From: Clostridia bacterium
GTDB lineage: Bacteria; Bacillota; Clostridia; Oscillospirales; CAG-272
Direction: 5' to 3'
Length of the DNA: 56,387 nt
NCBI GenBank assembly: GCA_017451915.1
Contig: JAFTNJ010000033.1
Coordinates: forward strand, 1 to 56,387
Under the pieces are notes generated by a model. That model saw only the letters and a list, made by a program, of their open reading frames with translations. It was not told the DNA's origin and searched no databases. Made by a program: the position numbers and the translations under genes. Positions 51,034-56,387 of this stretch are shown in pieces. Position 1 is the stretch's first letter. Each line of letters begins with the position of its first letter.

Positions 51034-51618
51034 ATGAAGCAGTTTTTCAAAGCCCATTCTTACGATATGGTGAAGATGTTTTTGAACCAGTTCGCCTCTG
51101 CCATTTTCGGCTTTGTTCTGGTTATGGCCTCGGCTTACGCCAAGAACGACGCCCTGCGGAATCTTACCAGCGCAGGCGCGATTTTGTTTTACCTGTTCCT
51201 GCTTTACACCATGACCTGGGAGATCGGCTTTGCCGACCGCGTTGGCGTTCTCTCTGGAAAGAAAAAGCGCAATCTTTGGAAGGGGGCTTTGATCTCCCTT
51301 TGCGCCAATATTCCCAATCTGATTTTTGCCATATTTATCACCCTCTCTACTTTCGTTGACGTGGGTGTGATCAGTAAGATCGGTGCCGTTTGCGCCAGTG
51401 CTGCCATCTTTTTGGAGGGAATGTACACCGGCCTGTTGGTAAATCCCGTGGGTGGCAATCCCTTGAACTCCTATTGGTTTACCTATTTCATCATCATTCT
51501 TCCTGCCGTCCTCACCTGCTTCGTGTCCTATCTTGCAGGTCTGTACGATAAAAAGATGACCTCCTTGTTCAATCCTCTGTACCCCGAGTCGGATCGCGAC
51601 AAGAAAGGAAAGCGGTAA
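51034..51618 (+). CDS. Four-pass membrane protein, unknown function
   Basis: The 194-residue protein has about four membrane segments (near 17-37, 45-64, 87-110 and 145-168). A conserved-looking NPVGGNPLNSYWFTYFIIILPAVLTCFVSYLAGLYDKK block lies near the end. I recognise no family, although similar small proteins are common in Clostridia. GAGGAG precedes the ATG at 51034. The HAD phosphatase gene starts at the very next base after its stop, so the two are coupled, but a functional link is not evident. Confidence 0.78.
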   Translation: MKQFFKAHSYDMVKMFLNQFASAIFGFVLVMASAYAKNDALRNLTSAGAILFYLFLLYTMTWEIGFADRVGVLSGKKKRNLWKGALISLCANIPNLIFAIFITLSTFVDVGVISKIGAVCASAAIFLEGMYTGLLVNPVGGNPLNSYWFTYFIIILPAVLTCFVSYLAGLYDKKMTSLFNPLYPESDRDKKGKR

Positions 51619-52245
51619 ATGATTCGCCATTTGATATACGATTTTGACGGAACCATATCCGATTCCTACCCGATTTTCGTTCGCATCGTTCATGACATTG
51701 CCAAGGATTTTGGCGTTGTGGTAAAGCACTCGGATGAGGAGCTGCTTGATCGGCTGTTGATTAACGTTAAAGCCTGTATGGAGCCGATGAACTTTCCTTG
51801 TACTCCCCGTGAGCGGGCCGAGGCGTTTTGGCATTATCAAAAATTATATTACAAGGATTTTAAGCCTTTTCCGGAAATCGAATCGATTCTCCAAAAGGCG
51901 ATCTCCCTTGGAAAAAAGAATTACATTTATACCCATTCCGGTGACGTGGTCTTCGATATGCTGAAGAACATGGGACTGGATGGATATTTCAGCGGTGTGA
52001 TCACCGCGGCCAAGGGCTTTCCCCAAAAGCCCGCACCGGATGCCCTCCTGTATTTGTGTAACACCTATCAGCTGTCCCCCGAGGAGTGCCTGATGATCGG
52101 AGATCGGGACATTGATACAAGAGCAGGGAACAACGCTGGGATGAAGGGCTGCCTGTGGGATGCGTATAGCCGTTATTCCGACTATGATACCGATTATAAG
52201 ATCCGCACCCTGCAAGAGCTTTCTGCGTTGATCGAAACCATTTAA
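51619..52245 (+). CDS. HAD-family phosphatase
   Basis: The 208-residue hydrolase has motif I YDFDGTISDSYP (catalytic Asp), motif II YIYTHSG, motif III lysine near KPAPD and motif IV MIGDRDIDTRAG. The layout is that of small phosphoglycolate-phosphatase-like HAD enzymes (subfamily I) with a helical cap; substrate unknown. It follows the membrane protein gene without a gap; AGGAAAGCGG serves as the ribosome site. Confidence 0.9.
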   Translation: MIRHLIYDFDGTISDSYPIFVRIVHDIAKDFGVVVKHSDEELLDRLLINVKACMEPMNFPCTPRERAEAFWHYQKLYYKDFKPFPEIESILQKAISLGKKNYIYTHSGDVVFDMLKNMGLDGYFSGVITAAKGFPQKPAPDALLYLCNTYQLSPEECLMIGDRDIDTRAGNNAGMKGCLWDAYSRYSDYDTDYKIRTLQELSALIETI

Positions 52246-52249
52246 ATAC

Positions 52250-52291
52250 AGAACGAGCCTTACGGAGAAATCCGCAGGGCTCGTTCTTTTA
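52250..52291. terminator. Bidirectional terminator (HAD / pgm)
   Basis: A 10-bp stem AGAACGAGCC / GGCTCGTTCT with a loop of about 18 bases is followed by TTTTAT. Confidence 0.75.
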
Positions 52292-52294
52292 TGA

Positions 52295-53743
52295 CTATTT
52301 CAGATTCAACAGATCGCGGAAGGCTTGAATGTATTCCTTGGCGCGTTCTGCCGTGGAGGCTTCTGCAAAGATACGCAGGAGGGGCTCGGTGCCGGAGAAG
52401 CGGCAGATCACAAAGGAACCGTCGGTGAAATAGACCTTGCATCCGTCCTCGTAGCCAACCCGTTCAACCGTGGCGTTGGAAAAGGTGGGGAGGGCGCGCT
52501 CTACCATTAATTGCTTGTTGATCTCGGCCTTACGAGCAGGAGCAAAGGTGAGATTGGCTTCCACAAGCTCAAAATGTCCAAATTGTTCCTCCAGCTTTGC
52601 CATGAGCTGGGAGGGGCCGGTTTGCATGGAGCAGACCATTTCAATAAAGAGGGAAGCGGCGTAGATCGAATCCTTACCGTGAATATGTCCGCGCACCGTC
52701 AAGCCGCCGGAGGATTCCCCACCAAGGATGGCGTCATAGCGATCAATGCCCGAGGAGATGTACTTGAATCCAATGGGAACCTCGTAGCAGGTCTCTCCGT
52801 AGGATTCGGCAATGCGATCCAGCATATGGGTAGTTGCCAGGTTGCGGACCACAGGTCCGGTCCATCCCTTGTATCCACGCAGGTAGCTGTAAAGCAGGCA
52901 GAGGATCTGGTTGGCATCAATATAATTTCCGTTTTCGTCCACAACGCCCAAGCGGTCGCCGTCGCCGTCAAAGGCGATGCCAAGGTCGTACTTTCCTTCT
53001 ACCACGCGGTTGCGCAGATCCTTCAAACGGCTGGCGGTAGGCGCAGGCGTTCCGCCGCCAAAATAGGCATCCTTGTTATCGTTGATCAGATCCACCGTGC
53101 AGCGGAGGGTTTGCAGAATGACCAGCAGAGGATAGGTTCCCGAGCCATGCATGGGGTCAAACAGGATTCGCAGACCGCGATCTTTGATGGCCTTTTGATT
53201 CAGCTTGGAAAGAATATGATCGATAAAATCATTGAAAGGAGAATGGACGAAGGTGACCAATCCCTTTACGCGCGCTTGATCCAGAGGCATGGTGGGAATT
53301 TCGTTGGGATCACAGCCGTTGATCAATTCCTCCAGTGCTTGCGTGGTTTCCACCGGGGCGTCACGGCCCTCGTCCACGATCAGCTTCAGCCCGTTGTAAG
53401 CCGAGGGGTTGTGGCTGGCGGTCACCTCAATTCCGTAATGGTAGCAGTGCTCCTGCACCAAAAACATGATCAGAGGCGTGGGAGTGCTGCGTTCCATCAG
53501 AATCGTTTTGATCCCCATGCCGTTGAGTACCTCCGATACCCAATACATGGTGCTTTCCGAGAGGAACCGACGGTCGTAACCGATAAAGATGGGCTTGTCT
53601 GTTTTGTTTTCTTTTTTAGCAAGCAGACAAACTCCGTAGGCAACGCGGCGAATATTGTCTTTGATAAAGTCGTCACCAATGATGCCTCTCCAACCACCGG
53701 TGCCAAATTGGATCTTTCGATTTTGAGCAAGCTCTTGAGCCAT
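52295..53743 (-). CDS. Phosphoglucomutase/phosphomannomutase family enzyme
   Basis: The 482-residue mutase moves phosphate between C1 and C6 of hexoses. The start has FGTGGWRGIIGDDF, the phosphoserine is S110 in TASHNPSAYNG, the metal loop is DGDGDR (259-264), the sugar-binding loop is GGESSGG and the phosphate loop is RFSGTEPLLRIFAEA. The four-domain order is complete. Whether glucose or mannose phosphate is preferred cannot be read. It would feed glycogen, exopolysaccharide or wall sugars. It has its own promoter inside the end of the MATE gene. Confidence 0.94.
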   Translation of the reverse strand: MAQELAQNRKIQFGTGGWRGIIGDDFIKDNIRRVAYGVCLLAKKENKTDKPIFIGYDRRFLSESTMYWVSEVLNGMGIKTILMERSTPTPLIMFLVQEHCYHYGIEVTASHNPSAYNGLKLIVDEGRDAPVETTQALEELINGCDPNEIPTMPLDQARVKGLVTFVHSPFNDFIDHILSKLNQKAIKDRGLRILFDPMHGSGTYPLLVILQTLRCTVDLINDNKDAYFGGGTPAPTASRLKDLRNRVVEGKYDLGIAFDGDGDRLGVVDENGNYIDANQILCLLYSYLRGYKGWTGPVVRNLATTHMLDRIAESYGETCYEVPIGFKYISSGIDRYDAILGGESSGGLTVRGHIHGKDSIYAASLFIEMVCSMQTGPSQLMAKLEEQFGHFELVEANLTFAPARKAEINKQLMVERALPTFSNATVERVGYEDGCKVYFTDGSFVICRFSGTEPLLRIFAEASTAERAKEYIQAFRDLLNLK

Positions 53744-53776
53744 GACGTTTTTCGTCCTTTCCTATTTATTGCACTC

Positions 53777-53805
53777 ATTATATAGTATTTTTCTTTAAAA
53801 GTCAA
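53777..53805 (-). promoter_or_regulatory. Promoter of the phosphoglucomutase gene
   Basis: On the minus strand TTGACT (53800-53805), a 17-bp spacer and TATAAT (53777-53782). The -35 hexamer lies within the last codons of the MATE gene. Confidence 0.75.
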
Positions 53806-55162
53806 CCCTTTTTTCTTGTTTTGTCCGTCGAAAAAAGCGAAGAATGGCGGGAAGAAACAGAAAGGAAAATAAAAAGGTCAGGGCGTCGGCCACCGGTTGT
53901 AGCGCCAGGAGCCCGGGCAACCCGTAATAGCGTGGCAAAAAGTAGAGCAAGGGCAGAAAAAAGAGACCCTGCCGCGCGCTCGCCAGGAGAGTGCCGCGCA
54001 CCGAATATCCCACGGATTGCAGGAACAGAATGGTGCAGGTTACAATTCCATGGGTAAATAATACCAGAGCCTGACCGCGCAACGCGAACACGCCGTAGTC
54101 CACGATGGCGGAATCGTTTCGAAAAAAGCCAAGGATCCGAGGCGCAAAGAGATATAGCGGCACACTCAATCCAAGTAACAGCAACGCGGCACTGCCCGAA
54201 GCTTGAAGATACGCTTTTTTGGCACGGGGAAGTAGCGAGTCCCCGCGATTGTAGCCCACGATGGGGGCCATTCCCTGGCCGATCCCCAGACAAACGCTGA
54301 ATACGAACAAAAATAATCTTTGAACAATGGAAAGTGCCGAGATCGCCGCCTCACCGTAAGGAGCCGCGGCGTGATTGAATAAAACCGTAGCTACTCCCGA
54401 AAGCCCTTGCCGAAAAAAGGAGGGAAGTCCGTTTTTTAGAATTCTTCCAATATGTCGGATCGACGAAAGGGGAACCCCCGAAAACAACCGAATTGCGCTG
54501 TGTCCTCGCAGATAAACCAGGAGCAAAAACAGAGCCGAAATGCATTGGCTGAGCAAGGTGGCCACCGAAGCTCCGGAAATCCCCAATCCAAGGCCACGGA
54601 TCAGCAATGCGTCCAGGAGAATGTTGGCTAAGCTCCCCAGGGAGAGTCCCAGCATGGCGCTTACCGCCTTTCCCTCGGAGCGCAACAGCTGACTGAGGAC
54701 AAAGGTCACGCACATGGGGATTGCAGAATAAAAGAGGGGGATTGCATAGCTTTGGGCAAAAGGATAAATACTGTCGGTACACCCCAAAAAATCCAGCAGC
54801 TCTTTTTGATACAGATTGGAAAAGAGCGTAATCAATCCTCCTGCAACCACCGCGCCAAGCAGGGCCACCGTGGCATATTCCGAGGCGAGAGGCGCATCCT
54901 TTTCCCCCAAGGCCCGGGAGAGCAGACTTCCGCCTCCCATGCCAAGAGTGTAACCGATGGTTTGAATGAAAACGCTGACCGAGAACACGACGCCCACCGC
55001 CGCCACGGCTTGGCTCCCCAAGGACGATACGAAATAGGCGTCCGCCAGAGAGTAAAGGGCAATCACCAGCATTCCCACCGTGGCAGGGGCAGACAGGGAA
55101 AATAAGAGCCTCGGAACGGGAGCAGAGGTCATTCGTTGATGCTGTGTTTCGGGAGAATTCAT
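53795..55162 (-). CDS. MATE-family efflux transporter
   Basis: The 455-residue membrane protein has about 12 membrane segments in two related halves. The N-terminal half has FSLSAPATVGMLVIALYSLADAYFVSSLGSQAVAAVGVVF, the standard MATE start, and the second half has GIGQGMAPIVGYNRG, the repeat of that motif. It exports cationic drugs or metabolites by sodium or proton antiport. The ATG at 55162 follows AGAAAGGAAA; a Met 34 codons earlier would add a charged stretch without family support. It is divergent from fba. Confidence 0.92.
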   Translation of the reverse strand: MNSPETQHQRMTSAPVPRLLFSLSAPATVGMLVIALYSLADAYFVSSLGSQAVAAVGVVFSVSVFIQTIGYTLGMGGGSLLSRALGEKDAPLASEYATVALLGAVVAGGLITLFSNLYQKELLDFLGCTDSIYPFAQSYAIPLFYSAIPMCVTFVLSQLLRSEGKAVSAMLGLSLGSLANILLDALLIRGLGLGISGASVATLLSQCISALFLLLVYLRGHSAIRLFSGVPLSSIRHIGRILKNGLPSFFRQGLSGVATVLFNHAAAPYGEAAISALSIVQRLFLFVFSVCLGIGQGMAPIVGYNRGDSLLPRAKKAYLQASGSAALLLLGLSVPLYLFAPRILGFFRNDSAIVDYGVFALRGQALVLFTHGIVTCTILFLQSVGYSVRGTLLASARQGLFFLPLLYFLPRYYGLPGLLALQPVADALTFLFSFLFLPAILRFFRRTKQEKRVDF

Positions 55163-55264
55163 CGTTTTTTCCTTTCTTTTTTCATTGACGTTGCTTTTAG
55201 TATGCTCGTTTTTCTCTTTTTTCATGTTTTTTTGAAAAAAGAAAGAAGGAAGATGAAAAAACAC

Positions 55265-55293
55265 TTGATTTTTGTTGTATTTTGGTATATAAT
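55265..55293 (+). promoter_or_regulatory. Promoter of fba
   Basis: TTGATT (55265-55270), a 17-bp spacer and TATAAT (55288-55293) lie 45 bases before the start. Confidence 0.75.
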
Positions 55294-55338
55294 GTTACTG
55301 TTCGTATGAAAAAAGCATACACGCATAGGAGGAAAATT

Positions 55339-56202
55339 ATGTTAGTTTCTGCAAAAGAAATGCTTATCAAAGCAAAAGAAGGTCATTACGCCGTTGGTCA
55401 GTTCAATATCAACAACCTGGAATGGACCAAGGCCATCCTTCAAACCGCTCAGGAAATGAATTCCCCCGTTATTCTCGGTGTTTCCGAGGGTGCCGGTAAA
55501 TATATGTGCGGTTTCAAGACCGTTGCCGATATGGTGAAGGCAATGATCGATGAGCTGAAGATCACTGTTCCCGTGGCTCTGCATCTGGACCACGGCACCT
55601 ACGAGGCTTGCTATAAGTGCATTGACGCAGGCTTCTCTTCCATTATGTTTGACGGTTCTCACTATCCCATCGAGGAGAACGTAGCAAAGACCACCGAGCT
55701 GGTAAAGGTTTGCGCCGAGAAGGGAATGTCCCTGGAGGCCGAGGTTGGCTCCATTGGCGGTGAGGAAGACGGCGTTGTAGGTATGGGCGAGTGCGCCGAT
55801 CCCAACGAGTGCAAGATGATTGCTGATCTGGGCGTAAATATGCTGGCCGCCGGTATTGGTAATATTCACGGCAAGTATCCCGCAAACTGGCCCGGTCTGT
55901 CCTTTGAGACCCTGGCAGCCGTTTCCGAAAAAGTGGGAAGCATGCCCCTGGTTCTCCATGGCGGTACGGGTATCCCCGCCGACATGATCAAAAAGGCCAT
56001 TTCTCTTGGCGTATCCAAGATCAACGTAAATACCGAGTGTCAGCTGGCGTTTGCCGCAGCCACCCGTGAATACGTAGAGGCAGGCAAGGATCTGCAGGGT
56101 AAGGGCTTTGACCCCAGAAAGCTGCTCGCTCCCGGTGTAGAAGCCATTAAGGCAACTGTAAAGGAAAAGATGGAGCTGTTCGGTTCTGTAAACAAGGCAT
56201 AA
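55339..56202 (+). CDS. fba: Class II fructose-bisphosphate aldolase
   Basis: The 287-residue zinc-dependent aldolase cleaves fructose-1,6-bisphosphate in glycolysis. Motifs: YAVGQFNINNLEW, LHLDHGTYEACYKCIDAGFSSIMFDGSHYP (catalytic Asp and His), EAEVGSIGGEEDG, AAGIGNIHGKYP and LHGGTGIPADMIKKAISLGVSKINVNTE, the zinc and phosphate loops of the class IIB type. The ATG at 55339 follows AGGAGG; the frame is open 19 codons earlier but only in leader. It stands alone, which is usual for a highly expressed glycolytic gene. Confidence 0.96.
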   Translation: MLVSAKEMLIKAKEGHYAVGQFNINNLEWTKAILQTAQEMNSPVILGVSEGAGKYMCGFKTVADMVKAMIDELKITVPVALHLDHGTYEACYKCIDAGFSSIMFDGSHYPIEENVAKTTELVKVCAEKGMSLEAEVGSIGGEEDGVVGMGECADPNECKMIADLGVNMLAAGIGNIHGKYPANWPGLSFETLAAVSEKVGSMPLVLHGGTGIPADMIKKAISLGVSKINVNTECQLAFAAATREYVEAGKDLQGKGFDPRKLLAPGVEAIKATVKEKMELFGSVNKA

Positions 56203-56211
56203 TTTTATATA

Positions 56212-56249
56212 GAAAGCACCCGGCAGAATTTCTGCCGGGTGCTTTTTTA
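56212..56249 (+). terminator. Terminator of fba
   Basis: A 15-bp perfect stem AAAGCACCCGGCAGA / TCTGCCGGGTGCTTT with a 3-base loop is followed by TTTT. Confidence 0.9.
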
Positions 56250-56355
56250 AATTAATGCCTTTAGGCAGTGGAGCGCTTGACGCGAAACAGACAACCACCC
56301 GCTATGCGGGTGGGCGACAAAGGTTTTACCCTTGTTCTTGGAGCAGATGTAACAT

Positions 56356-56387
56356 AAGCCTTCTCCTGTGGGAGAAGGGGGACCACC
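56356..56387. repeat. Start of a second clostridial repeat element (cut by window end)
   Basis: AAGCCTTCTCCTGTGGGAGA-type sequence with a small palindrome resembles the left end of the element at 37445 and continues past the window. The 100 bases before it hold no gene, only a small hairpin (CCACCCGC / GCGGGTGG at 56295-56313). Confidence 0.55.

Overview
The window comes from a Gram-positive, spore-forming, strictly fermentative bacterium, most likely an uncultured member of the class Clostridia (Oscillospirales or Christensenellales relatives). The evidence is strong AAAGGAG-type ribosome sites, TTGACA/TATAAT promoters with 17-bp spacers, an [FeFe] hydrogenase, a PdaA-type spore-cortex deacetylase, Re-type citrate synthase in place of the usual Si enzyme, and DivIVA, YlqF/RbgA and NfeD-flotillin genes. 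Almost the whole window is ordinary chromosome. Genes are packed into short operons separated by clear hairpin terminators.

Layout. 1-3 kb: end of a hydrogenase-linked operon (partial gene, SpoIIE-type phosphatase, [FeFe] hydrogenase), split by a 271-bp MITE-like element. 3.1-3.5 kb: tmRNA (ssrA) on the minus strand. 3.6-7.4 kb: small lipoprotein, FKBP-domain lipoprotein, Cys-rich protein and another lipoprotein. 7.5-10.8 kb: protein quality control (tig, clpP, clpX). 10.9-12 kb: phosphoesterase and DUF1540 protein. 12-18.2 kb: seven-gene minus-strand operon apgM-lepB-rbgA-rnhB-yraN-dipeptidase-thrC. 18.4-23.8 kb: membrane protein, then NfeD, stomatin-like, flotillin and DUF4091 genes. 23.9-25.4 kb: two polysaccharide deacetylases, the first PdaA-like. 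25.5-31.3 kb: two membrane proteins, a GH4 glycosidase with divergent AraC regulator, a DivIVA-like protein and an XRE/TPR regulator. 31.4-37.3 kb: YfcE, then an operon for the oxidative citrate branch (Re-citrate synthase, GntR regulator, aconitase, NADP-isocitrate dehydrogenase). 37.4-38.3 kb: small AT-rich accessory patch (repeat element, YcxB-like gene, palindromic element). 38.4-43.4 kb: rpe, ispF, ispD, rpiB, tsaB, tsaE, DUF896, DUF6873 and rpmB. 43.6-49.8 kb: a large unrecognised protein with mtaB, then an RluA-type pseudouridine synthase and Lnt. 49.9-56.2 kb: Xer recombinase, membrane protein, HAD phosphatase, phosphoglucomutase, MATE transporter and class II aldolase. The window ends inside a repeat.

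How genes work together: tsaB and tsaE (t6A synthesis) and mtaB (2-methylthiolation of t6A) serve the same tRNA position 37. Trigger factor, ClpXP and tmRNA are the synthesis and quality-control set. Three lipoproteins and Lnt share an envelope lipid-anchoring theme. apgM at the head and thrC at the tail of one operon suggest that the phosphoglycerate-mutase-like enzyme may supply phosphohomoserine. The citrate operon would make 2-oxoglutarate for glutamate.

The most noteworthy items are the TA-flanked inverted-repeat element splitting the hydrogenase operon, the regulated Re-citrate synthase operon with a candidate GntR operator, the apgM-thrC operon, a hairpin between ribosome site and start codon of the RluA-type gene, and several unrecognised proteins. 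No CRISPR array, prophage, secondary-metabolite cluster or defence island was seen.
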